A stretch of DNA of 64,000 nt, taken from Dendrolimus kikuchii (taxonomy: Eukaryota > Arthropoda > Insecta > Lepidoptera > Lasiocampidae). Where the stretch lies: assembly GCA_019925095.2 (NCBI GenBank), contig CM034412.1, forward strand, positions 10,516,001 through 10,580,000, written 5' to 3'. Below are positions 26,904-37,400 of the stretch, one piece after another (position 1 is the stretch's first letter; each line of letters begins with the position of its first letter). The position numbers and the translations under genes are program-made. The notes under the pieces were generated by a model. That model worked only from the letters and a program-made list of their open reading frames with translations, did no database searches and had not been told where the DNA came from.

Positions 26904-27171
26904 TACATACATACATAACTTCACGCCAGTTCCCTTGCGGGGTAGGCACGAACAACAGAGCGCCATTTAGGCCCATTCTTACACACCTCACTTGCTTCTT
27001 TGACATTCATAACTCTTGTCATGCACGCTCGTCTGTTCTTAAGGCTCCTGACATCACCCTCTGCTAGTACACGATCAATTTGATCATGGAAGGTGTGTGT
27101 GTGTTTCCTTACCTTCACCCCGACACTTTCTTTCAGACCAACTCTCTTTCTTACTTCGGTATTACGAACGT
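26904..27171 (-). mobile_element. RTE-type LINE 3' end, with 11-bp target-site duplication
   Basis: The longest antisense RTE tail, covering the (ACAT)n tail, the AACTTCACGCCAGTTCCC block and part of the C-terminal coding region (read on minus: VRKRVGLKESVGVKV, then NKRRACMTRVMNVKEAS-like). The direct repeat ATATATAGACA flanks it at 26893-26903 and 27172-27182. A CR1-like 3' end abuts it on the right. Confidence 0.7.
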
Positions 27172-27176
27172 ATATA

Positions 27177-27310
27177 TAGACAGATATACTTTATTGCTCA
27201 ACAAATACGCAATATGTTCGATTACAATATTGTTTTGAAAAAACAATAGGCGACCTTATTGCTTATGTTACTACTCCATCTGGTATAATATTAATGACCC
27301 TTTCAAGCAG
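27177..27310 (-). mobile_element. CR1-like LINE 3' end fragment
   Basis: GACAGATATACTTTATTGCTCA and then a GGCGACCTTATTGCT block match the 3' UTR of the LINE at 29 kb, read antisense. It is truncated. Confidence 0.5.
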
Positions 27311-27396
27311 ATGTAACAATGGGTATAATGCGTTGTGATGTGATATTGGTATTAACTGTTAATGACGTTAAACAGTGGCAGATAGCGTATGTAACC

Positions 27397-27470
27397 ATGT
27401 ATACATACATAACTTCACGCCAGTTCCCTTGCGGGGTAGACACGGACAACAGAGCGCCATTCAAGTTTAT
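27397..27470 (-). mobile_element. RTE tail fragment, short
   Basis: Only about 70 bp: TACATACATAACTTCACGCC through CAGAGCGCCATTCAAG. Severely 5' truncated. Confidence 0.6.
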
Positions 27471-27642
27471 TTTTCTACATTAATATAGCTAATCGTTAAC
27501 GTCGTTATATGCTTTAAACATGACGCATAATATGGTCACAGGCGCTAACACACACACACGCTATCCAAAATACATCAGGAATATTAGAGTAATTTCTTCC
27601 AGGCAAATTAACTTAATACCTATATTTTACAAAAGATTTTTA

Positions 27643-27952
27643 TCCGTGCAGGAACGGAGAAAGAATACAATTTTCTGCGGCCGGGCGGCCTGTCGTAAGA
27701 GGCGACAAAACAACCCACAGCCAGGTGGTAGGGCATTTGCCCGACTGGATGGCTACCACCGCTGGTCTAAAGTATGTCGCCATAACAACCTTGAGTTGTG
27801 TTCCGGCATTAGTGAGCAGGTTCCAGTTTCCCTTAAGAGAGCAGCAGCGCATTTGTAGCAACTTTGCTGTTGCAAATGTCCATAGGCGATGGTAACCGCT
27901 TTCCATCAAGTGAGCCGTTTGCCTGTCTGCTGATCTCCTGCAATAAAAAAAA
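27643..27952 (+). repeat. Family-A retroposon, copy 4
   Basis: A near-complete copy, very close to copies 1 and 9 in sequence. The 112- and 89-codon frames over it on the two strands are family shadows. Confidence 0.75.
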
Positions 27953-28195
27953 GAGAAGATTGTTTAATATTGAATAGGTTCGCGTTTGACTGACATTGCG
28001 CCTGACGTCAGGCGGAAACGCAGTCTAAAGTGGAGCACGCTTACCTAGAAGATACCTGATACCTGTTCACGCGAGACTTAAAGACAGCTAGATTGTTAGA
28101 TTGTATTGTGACTATCCAGCATACTAACAACCAACCATCTCTGCATCTTACCCTAGAAGATACCTAGGTTGAGTATTCTACTGAGTTTCGAGGTA

Positions 28196-28353
28196 CATAC
28201 ATACATACATACATAACTTCACGCCAGTTCCCTTGCGGGGTAGGCACGAACAACAGAGTGCCATTTAGGCTTATTCTTACACACCTCACTTGCCTCTTTG
28301 ACATTCATAACTCTTGTCATGCAAGCTCGTCTGTTCTTAAGGCTCCTGACATC
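28196..28353 (-). mobile_element. RTE tail with perfect 12-bp target-site duplication
   Basis: An antisense RTE 3' end of 158 bp, flanked by AGTTTCGAGGTA at 28184-28195 and 28354-28365. It ends at the CTCCTGACATC word, showing where reverse transcription stopped. Confidence 0.8.
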
Positions 28354-28689
28354 AGTTTCGAGGTATTTATTATAAATGGAATACAATATTACTAATGTCA
28401 AGAAACTACGTAAAGGTAACATTTCCTTTATTGTATTAGTTGATAATATCGTAAACATCATTTTTTAAGAGAGAACTAGGAAATTCATGTACTCCTCAAA
28501 ATCGTAAGAAATATCATTTAGCTTCAAACATCTTTTAGCAATTAACTTTATCAGTTATTAACATAGTTGTTTTCATGAATGTTATAATCAATTCTTTTAC
28601 CGTTAAGGCTATACAGCTTTGGAACGCGCTGCTTGTTGCTATGAAATAAGCAAGTGATATTTAAAACTATGATCAAAAAATATTATCTA

Positions 28690-28918
28690 TCGTTGGAATT
28701 TGATATTTAAATTCTTCTACAAACATTTGTATATTTTGTAGATATGTATTTGTATCGTATGTATATTAAGTATATATCTATTTAATATGATATGACTGCC
28801 CTTATATGATATGAACGCCCTTTGTACACAATTCGATTTTACTTTTAGTCTGTAAGGTCATTTTTCTATTGGTGTCCAATAAAGTGTTATCTATCTATCT
28901 GTCTATCTATATTCAAAA
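28690..28918 (+). mobile_element. CR1-like LINE 3' end with (TCTA)n tail
   Basis: Sense-oriented end: GGTGTCCAATAAAGTGTTATC followed by TATCTATCTGTCTATCTAT. The tetranucleotide tail instead of poly-A is typical of CR1-like elements. Confidence 0.5.
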
Positions 28919-29032
28919 AACATTGTCTAGATGTTATTTAATAATGTCAGCCTTGAAGTGCTGGATTCACTCGGTAAACATGTATTTTAAGATTATAAGG
29001 AGAATACAGATACTCTAAAGACAAACTATAGA

Positions 29033-31370
29033 ATAGAATAGAATAGAATAGAATATACTTTATTGTACAATAAAATTTATGAAATAGTACACAAAAACAG
29101 CTTAAGAATTAGTACAAATGGCGGTCTTATCGCTGACAGCGATCTCTTCCAGACAACCTTGGGATGGAGAGAGAAATATGGCACAAAAGCTAGGGCAGGG
29201 TTTACTGCACAATATTTTAAAAGTGTTACATATTTTATATATTAATATTATTATATAAGTATACATACAGATTTATATACACATGATTAAGTACATAAAA
29301 CATAGTAATATTATATATATAAACATACATATATAAAAAAAAAATATCCATACACAAACACACACACGCGCACACATATATATCGTCTATTAAAAGGAAT
29401 ACATATTATATTAATTCAATAAATAGAATAAAGATACGTACAATAATGACAGCACAAATTATACTTTGAGGTAGTAATCCTTAACAAGTTTATTAAAGGC
29501 GGATACAGATTGGGCTTGCCTTACTTCCAGTGGAAGCATGTTCCATAATTGGACAGCTTGAACACTGAAAGAGTGATTATAAAACCTGGTTGTATTGAGC
29601 GGTGTCTCTAGTCTCATATTCACTGATGACCTGAGGAATTTCTCCTGATTCACATTGAAAAATTGGAAACGTTCCTTAAGATAAGGAGGAGACTTAGGAC
29701 TAAACAATACATTGTATAATAGAGACAGGATATGCGTATTCCGGCGAAGGCGGATAGGGAGCCACTTGAGCTTAGTGCGAAATTCAGATATATGATCATA
29801 TTTGCGCAAACCAAATATGAAACGGATACAAAAATTCTGGAGTCGCTCAAGTTTATCTAACTGGTATTCTGCGAGATCGAGATAGCTAGCATCGGCATAG
29901 TCTAGAATGGGTAAAAGAAGGGATTGTGCCAGTGCAATTTTTGTGGTATGTGGCAAGAAGTTCCGCAGTCTCCGCAAGGAAGCTGCGGAAGCGAATACTT
30001 TGCGACTAACCTCTTTAAGTTGGGGTTCCCAGGATAACGTTTTGTCGATATGAACCCCTAGGTTTTTTACTGAATCAGCTATTGGGATTTTGATTCCGTC
30101 AAATGTGATAGGGGGTAACGCGGGCCAGTGAATTTTTGCAACCATCCTCGAACTCCCAACAACAATACTTTGAGTTTTCTTTGGATTCACTGCTAGTCCA
30201 TGAGATCTACTCCAATTTACGATCGATGATAAATCCTCATTTATGATCTTAATAGCATCTGAGAGTTCTTCAATAGAAGCATGTGTATAAATTTGGAGAT
30301 CATCTGCGTAAAGGTGGTAGGAGCATCGAAGTTTGTTGGATATAGAATTAATAAAAATTGCGAAAAGTAGAGGAGATAAGACGCCACCCTGTGGTACGCC
30401 GGCATACGTATCGCACCAGGATGAATGGGATTCATCAATACGAATCCGCTGCCGCCGGCCAAACAGGTAATTTCGAAACCACTCAATTACCTTTGGAGAT
30501 ATGTTAAGAGAGTAGAGTATACCAAGCAGGATATCGAAGTCAACAGCGTTGAAAGCATTGCTGAAATCTAGCAAGGTAAGCATTGTCACTTTGCCTTCAT
30601 CCATAGCGAATCTTATGTCGTCGGTGATTTTGACTAAGGCAGTGACAGTGCTGTAACCAGGGCGGAAACCGGACTGAAAAGGGTTGAGGAGATCGTTTTT
30701 ATTTAAGAAAATGCTTAGCTGGTTATGGACAAGTCGTTCTAGGACTTTGGATAAAAATGAAAGTATGGAAATGGGACGAAAGTCAGAAAAGGAACTAGGA
30801 TTGGATTTCTTTGGGATAGGGGTGACAAGTGCTTCTTTCCAAATTTTTGGAAACGGGCCGTTAGAAATAGAGAAATTTAAAATGTGGGTAATAATAGGAA
30901 GAACAATATCTAGGATAGGAAGAATCATGTTACGGCTAACACTGTCGCTGCCCACCGCCTTCGATGTAATTGATACAATACTTTTCTTAACATCACAGTC
31001 GGTGAACTGAGTAAAGACAAATTGAGAATAATCAGGGGTTGGAAGTGAAGAGAAAAGTTTAAGTGTGTTATCTTTACATGTCTTATCAATATGAGACGAT
31101 GAAACAAAATGGCTATTCAGAGAATCAACATTTAAGTCTGAAGGAATAGAGTTATTTTGCGGCTTTCCAACTCCCAATGATTTGAGGAATTTCCAGATTT
31201 TAGCTGGATCTCCGTTTTGAACTGAATCGTGAATGTGGCGACGTTGTGCATCTCTACACACCTTATTGCAGTGATTACGGATCAAAACATATTTTTCCCA
31301 ATTCGAAGGAGTTGGTCGACGGTTATGTCTAGTTTTTGCAGTAGCTTTCTTCGATAGTACCAACTTGATT
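29033..31370 (-). mobile_element. 5'-truncated CR1/Daphne-like non-LTR retrotransposon
   Basis: On the minus strand the element comprises an open reverse-transcriptase frame (31363-29459), a 3' UTR of about 400 bp, and a tail of (TATTC)n pentamers (seen as GAATA repeats at 29033-29054). The 3' UTR carries a small perfect stem-loop, ATCGCTGACAGCGAT (29126-29142 region). No endonuclease domain is present, so the 5' end is lost near 31370, next to an (AT)n tract. Clade assignment rests on the YADD block, the pentamer tail and a C-terminal LWN.LP.EVR signature. Confidence 0.8.
29459..31363 (-). CDS. Non-LTR reverse transcriptase, 634 aa, 5'-truncated but uninterrupted
   Basis: The frame encodes target-primed reverse transcriptase of a LINE. 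Motifs in order: a finger-type entry (DFRPISILSFLSKVLERL, about residue 195), GFRPGYST (about 230), catalytic motif A LLDFSNAFNAVD (about 265; first Asp kept), GVPQGGVLSPLLF (about 325), catalytic YADD (about 355), GLAVNPKKTQ (about 395), NLGVHIDKTLSW (about 435), and a C-terminal SVQAVQLWNMLPLEVRQAQS. All active-site aspartates are present and no stop interrupts it, so this is a young copy. The N-terminal apurinic-type endonuclease and any ORF1 are missing. The first Met is simply the first one after the truncation point. It lies outside any host gene. Confidence 0.88.
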   Translation of the reverse strand: MVLSKKATAKTRHNRRPTPSNWEKYVLIRNHCNKVCRDAQRRHIHDSVQNGDPAKIWKFLKSLGVGKPQNNSIPSDLNVDSLNSHFVSSSHIDKTCKDNTLKLFSSLPTPDYSQFVFTQFTDCDVKKSIVSITSKAVGSDSVSRNMILPILDIVLPIITHILNFSISNGPFPKIWKEALVTPIPKKSNPSSFSDFRPISILSFLSKVLERLVHNQLSIFLNKNDLLNPFQSGFRPGYSTVTALVKITDDIRFAMDEGKVTMLTLLDFSNAFNAVDFDILLGILYSLNISPKVIEWFRNYLFGRRQRIRIDESHSSWCDTYAGVPQGGVLSPLLFAIFINSISNKLRCSYHLYADDLQIYTHASIEELSDAIKIINEDLSSIVNWSRSHGLAVNPKKTQSIVVGSSRMVAKIHWPALPPITFDGIKIPIADSVKNLGVHIDKTLSWEPQLKEVSRKVFASAASLRRLRNFLPHTTKIALAQSLLLPILDYADASYLDLAEYQLDKLERLQNFCIRFIFGLRKYDHISEFRTKLKWLPIRLRRNTHILSLLYNVLFSPKSPPYLKERFQFFNVNQEKFLRSSVNMRLETPLNTTRFYNHSFSVQAVQLWNMLPLEVRQAQSVSAFNKLVKDYYLKV

Positions 31371-31374
31371 TAAA

Positions 31375-32555
31375 TATATATAAATATATATATATATATA
31401 AATAATACCTAAGTACAGAGCTTTTTTGTGGGGGCACGTAGGGGCGCGCAGTGCCCTTAAAATAAATTTCCAAAATATCGAATAATTGCTATAAAAACTG
31501 AAAAAAATGAAACAGCAACAAAAAAATTATGATTTACAATTTTCGAGAATTAGCGTGCCCCCAAAAAAGAAGTGATAAAAAAGTCCTGCCTAAGTATATT
31601 CTAAATTCTGTAATAATGTATATTCTATTGTACTCTTGCTTTAATATAATTAAAGTTAGATATCCTAGCAGAGGTCGCTATAATGACAAGTATGCCTCTA
31701 ATTCTGGTTAGCAATTGTGTTCTCTGACAATAATTCTCTAGTTTTAGTTAACAGTTGTGTATCTCTATACATATCTATGTAAAGGATAAAAATAAAAAAA
31801 TGATAGAATTTAAAAGATTTATAGTTTTATTTAAAACAGTTTTGAATCTTAATACAGCAATGTTTTATATTTATAAAAATACGAAAATTACGACGACAAA
31901 ATGATTTTGACGACAGCTATTGTAAATTCAAAATACGTTAACAACAAAATAAATATTATTAACTAAACTTACACTAAAATAAATAAAGCTTTTAATTAAA
32001 AGTACAACAATTTCATTGTCACAGTAAAGGAACTAGTAACTAAATTACTTTTACTTAGAAAAGTAACTCTAGTTTCAAAATCCTTTAGTACAATAAATCG
32101 AGGAAAATAAGCGTGTTTTACTAAGAATAAATTAGTGAGGACTTAATAAATAAGAAATAAATTACTTAAGTCATAGGTGTGCTTCATACAAAAAAGGTGG
32201 GCAAACATAAAAACCTTTTTGAAAATTGCATGATTGTCCTAAGACTAACAAGTAATTGAAATCAATCAATATGACGAGATCAACTCAATCAATTTGTTTT
32301 AACACGTGACACATATGAACATCGTTTTAGTGTACGCTCACCTTTAATTTTTACAATTAAAATTTCAAGACACCGTTGAAAGCTATGACTTTTTACATAT
32401 TGACATGCTTTTACGTACTCCGTCTTTATAAATACAATAAAAACATAAGTTAATACAAAAATACATAAAATTAAGGTAACTGCCGGTATTCCAATATTAA
32501 ATTTATAATTTATTTAAAATGTTGTCAATTTCAGATTAAAATTATAATTGTGACC
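31375..32555. other. AT-rich intergenic stretch, nothing recognised
   Basis: Contains an (AT)n tract at 31373-31405 and otherwise no element shared with the rest of the window and no coding signal. Confidence 0.4.
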
Positions 32556-32559
32556 AAAG

Positions 32560-32648
32560 GGCTGGCCTGTATTTAGGGAAGCGTATTAGCGCTGCCATTC
32601 AACGAAGAAACGCGTGCAGCGTTTTAGGAATTTCCATCTGACGGCGAT
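32560..32648 (+). pseudogene. Family-D retroelement C-terminus fragment, copy 2
   Basis: Reads AGLYLGKRISAAIQRRNACS and VLGIS before a stop. Matches the end of the protein-like segment at 56110-56440. Confidence 0.5.
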
Positions 32649-33639
32649 TTGGGACTCAAATATTATATGTAGTTTTCATTATTATAATATTTTTTAATTA
32701 TGACTTGAGTCTAATTATTGTTCTAAGAATAAACTTTAATTACATTAAGAGCTCTAAGATTTTTTTAAATTAAACTATAATAAACGATATTTTTGCATAA
32801 AAATTTAAAAGGAAAGTGATTAAGTAATTTGAATCTTCTGTTAAAATGCAAGATTTCTGTAAATTGTCGGTAAGATTTATGACCTTTTTCGAGTACCTAT
32901 CTGTTAATAGCTGAGCAGTTGTCTACTTTATGCAAATTTCGACTGCTCACTTGTCTATGTTTATCACTTTAAGAGCAGTCATAAAGTTTTATCTTTGTCT
33001 ATGCCACAATCAGGTGACAGTTCATTTTTTTTAGGAGTGCTTTTACTAACTCGGTGTTTAGTTTCACTAACTCTGATATTATACTGTTCACTTCTGTCTT
33101 TTAAATTGGATCAAGCAACCAAAGTGATTCATATGAACAGAAAAACGAGTCATTTAATGTCAGCGTATCGCTTCAGTTCTCCATCTTTCAACCATTAAAA
33201 TAATTTGGATGAACCGTGTAAGCTTATATTCTACATCAGCTTGCTTTCTATTGTGAAATTTTATATCTCATTTAATTTCTAAGCAATCACGACTTTAAAG
33301 CTTTTGACATGAATTATATCACTGTCAAGTTTCTTATTTATATTTCTGACTTTGCACAGTATCCGTGTCTAGCCAGTCCCAAGTATTCATAAATATTCAA
33401 TTTTTAAGAGTCGGGCTCATGTAACCTGCCAGTTAAATTTTGGGCCGACTGATGAAAAACAATTTATTTCTTTGAAACTTTACATTACATAACTTGCCTA
33501 ACAATGAATTTCTCATGTCAACTCGAAATTTTATATTTCAAAAACGTGTGTAATAAATAACGGAACAATTGTTAATTTTAAAAATAAAATAAAACTGTAC
33601 AACAGTAAAATCACTCTTCAAGTTCCCACCAAAACTTTG

Positions 33640-34300
33640 ACGGGAAATTATGCAGGTGTGGTGTAAAACAAAATCTCTGAATTGCTTGAACTCTGACATA
33701 GTAACGATGAGCGGTTCTGAGATGTTTCAACAATCGAAAGAATCACGATCGACCCAAAATTACGTCCGAGATAACTATCGACTCGATCCTAGACTGAACA
33801 ATAGAGATTATTCAAATTGTTTCGAGTCATTAACTTATTCGACTCTAAAACCAGACGGCTAGCGCTAAATAAATGTAATTATGCAATTTTTTTTTTAATT
33901 GTTTTATATCAACAGAAAAGTCTGAACTTTATTTTTGTACACATAAAGATCTATTTGCACTATACATATTGACAATAATGTGCTGTGTTGGCAACTCAGC
34001 AGATTGAGCCGGTGAGACAATTGAGCGCCGTTGAGCTATTCATGTACTAAATGAACGACTGAAAGATAAGTTTTAAAATGGATTATAGCTCATTTTTATC
34101 TCTCATTAACTTATTCGACTCTAAAACCAGACGTCTAGCGCGGAAAAGACCAATTGTGACTCGTACTCGTAAGTTGAGTCGATTGATCAAATCGAGAGCC
34201 ATCGGCTACGAAAAAAACCACCGAGAGTCATCGAGATACTCTTGAACAATCGAAACAATCGATTTGAACATCTCGTCATCGCGCATCGCTAACACAGAGT
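33640..34300. repeat. Local direct-repeat region downstream of Osiris gene D
   Basis: A 36-bp word, beginning TTAACTTATTCGACTC and ending in CTAGCGC, occurs at 33829-33866 and again at 34106-34143 with one or two differences. The intervening and following DNA is rich in TCGA/CGAG words. A 70-codon plus-strand frame (33650-33862) has no motif. A non-autonomous element with internal direct repeats is likely. Confidence 0.4.
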
Positions 34301-34429
34301 ATATTAAAAATAGAGAAAGCATAGTCTATGTTTTCTAACAGTGTCACAGTGTTCTAAAGGCGCATACAGACAACCTCACCTTTTAGTTGGCCTATGAGTA
34401 CGCGCCTTAACTAGTGTATTAATTGTAGT

Positions 34430-37400
34430 CTAATCCCGCTTATAAGCGCTATAGGCCATGTCAGCAGCGGCAGCGTCGACATAAGTTCTGCGGTTCCAAC
34501 CACCGCTACCTCCACCGCTTGAGGACCACCCATGGGATTCGTGGCCACCATCATCACCGCCCTTCGCCGCTACCAGTTTCTTCAAGAGTAGCAGTCCAGC
34601 GAGTAACAAGGCAATCTGAAATCAGGAAATAAGCATGTTAAACCTTGATTTAAGAGTAGGTATTTTTGAAGCCGTGGTTAGCGTATTCGTGTCTTAAACT
34701 CAAAGGGCGCATGTTCGAATCCTGGCTGAAATAAATGCCACCACTTAGGCAGTTTTCCGACCTAATTTGTTATGATTATAACGTTCTAACTGGTTATTTT
34801 GAACTCCATAGACATTATATTGCCAGATGGTAGGGTATTTTCCCGTCGCGATGGCTACCACCCCTGGTCTAAAGTACGCTGCCATAACAACCTTGAGTTG
34901 TGTTCCGGCATTAGTGGCCAAGTTCCATTCCCATCTACGAGTACGGCAGCACATTGTTTATAGACGACGGTAACCACTTTCCATCACAGTTGGGTCGTCA
35001 GTCTGTCTGCTATACTCCAGGAATAAAAAAAACTTTAATATAATAAATATGTTATGGATCTTGACTTTAAAATAATATTTTAACAAAAATTAAAAACCGA
35101 CTTCAAAATAAAAAGCATAAAATAAATTTTCTGTACATCATATTTTGCAATTTTATTGTTGTTTCTTATATTTTACTAGCTGATGCCCGCGACTTCGTCC
35201 GCGTGGTATTTATTATTCCTTCAATTAAAATTTTATAGATCGCAATACCTTATAATGCTTCTTTATAGACGACATTCAACGTACACTGTGTATAATAAGC
35301 TGTTTAAGTAATTAAAGTTTTTTTAAACTATCCCACGGGAACCCTTTAATTTTTCGGGATTAAAAGTATCCTATATGTTGACCAGGGATATAAGCTACCA
35401 CCATACAATATTTCATTTAAATCGGTCCACTCGTCTCGGAGATTAGACCGTACAAACAGACAGACAAACAGAGAAACAAAAAAATCTAAATTAGTTCAAT
35501 TTCACTTCTTACATCCCCCTGGCTTGGTTTTTAGCATTTTTTTTTCATTGTACAGAAATTCGACTTTTACAGTTTTATTATATGTTTAGATTTGGCATTG
35601 ACATCAGGGTGTAGATAATTTTTTTTTGTTCTTTTTATTTTGAAGTCAGTTTTTATTTTTTTAAATATTTTATTGATTTTAATTTCGAAGATATACCTAA
35701 CTTTTAGAATTTTTGTCTATCTGTCTGTTTTATCACGTGAAAACTGTTGAATGCCGGGGCGCATTTAGAAATTTACCGACTGCAGGCTATTCAAATTTTG
35801 CACCCGCTACCGACCTCTACAAATCGATACCCTAATTTACAATCATATTAATTAGATAATTATTTTTTTTTCAATGAAATTGTAACTTTATGATTTGTGC
35901 ACTATAGTCTTATTAAACCTCCTTTTCAGTAATTTTCCGATTGTGTAAGACATAAAAAACATTTGGTTCCAAATTTGCCGGACCCCCCCCCCCCAATGGG
36001 AGCCATATTTTATCTATAATTTTGCTCTCCTTTTTATTTAGTTTTAGTATTTAACTTTAGGTTTCTATTTTATAGTTTAATTTTTAAAATAATTTTGTTT
36101 GTTGCAAGAAAAATTATTATTATTAAAAAAAAAGTAAGACATAATACAACATTTGGTTCCAAATTTGCCGCCTCCCCAAAATCTGCCACCCAAGCCTGCA
36201 GCTTACTCAGCCTATTGATTAATTCACCACTGACTTAAGGATTCAAATGAATCTCAACACAGAGCTTATTATTATGCACCTTATGTCCCGAGTCAAATTA
36301 TTTAGGATAGTTTTTACACCGGTAAAAATTACATCGTTATTATAGGACAGATTAATATAGCCAAGAAGATGGCGTTGTTGTCACGTTGTTTAGGTGCTTT
36401 CGTTGGACGCATTCCTTTAGTATCTCACAACGCCCAAAATGCTGCGTCTGCCGTTCCACAGGGCGACCACGGTCGTTACCCTCGCGGCGAAAATGTCACT
36501 AATGACGTCATTATTTTCGATCACACAGCGCTCACAACGGTCTATGTCAAGAGCTGGGTCGAAGTGGGCGTTGACAACAGAGCATTATTTCTCTCCAACG
36601 ATTGACATTGAAAAAGGCGCGATTTTCAAATCAACCAATGACATTTGTGCATTTCGTCGTTGATGACATCAACGCTCCATAATCCGTGCCACTAGAGTTT
36701 ATGATTGTGACGCCCGCGAGCAAGTACAACGGGAAAAATCGCGGTCGTTGTGAGTCTCTTGTGGAACGTAGCCGTTGCAAACAAACACGTTGCCATGGCA
36801 ACCCAAAAGAAGTCTTAACAGCACATTAGTGCTATTAAGTTGAAAAATATTTTTGTGTTTTGTGTTTATGTAACTGGATAAGAAACAAACCAAAAGATAA
36901 TTAATACTAAACGAGTTCATATTACATACATACATAACTTCACGCCAGTTCCCTTGCGGGGTAGGCACGAACAACAGAGCGCCATTCAGGCTTATTCTTA
37001 CACACCTCACTTGGTTCTTTGACATTCAAAGTGGATCAAATTGATCGTGTACTAGCAGAAGGTGATGTCAGGAGCCTTAAGAACAGACGAGCGTGCATGA
37101 CAAGAGTTCATATTAATTTATATTATACGTATGTGATCTTTATTTAGGTCTCTTATCAACTTTCCGTTATTATTTAATATTTTACTATACATAGTCGGGT
37201 CATAAGTTCTGTGAGAAACACTTGATTAAATAAATTGTATGACTCGTTCTTTTGTATAAAACGTTTTGTGTGTGATATTTAGATAGATAGATAACACTTT
37301 ATTGCTCACTAAAATAAACAAAAAAGCAAAATGCATAATTACAATACTTCTTGGCAAAACAACAGGCTATTTAATGAATATATATATTCTTTAAAATAAT

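Noticed and set aside
26901..28365. Repeated ACATACATACATAACTTCAC units considered as a CRISPR-like array
   Set aside because: Spacing is irregular, each unit has its own target duplication, and they are RTE tails in a eukaryotic genome.
36369..36605. Plus-strand frame beginning MALLSRCLGAF
   Set aside because: It lies on repeat family E, whose other copy at 7440-7635 does not keep the frame.
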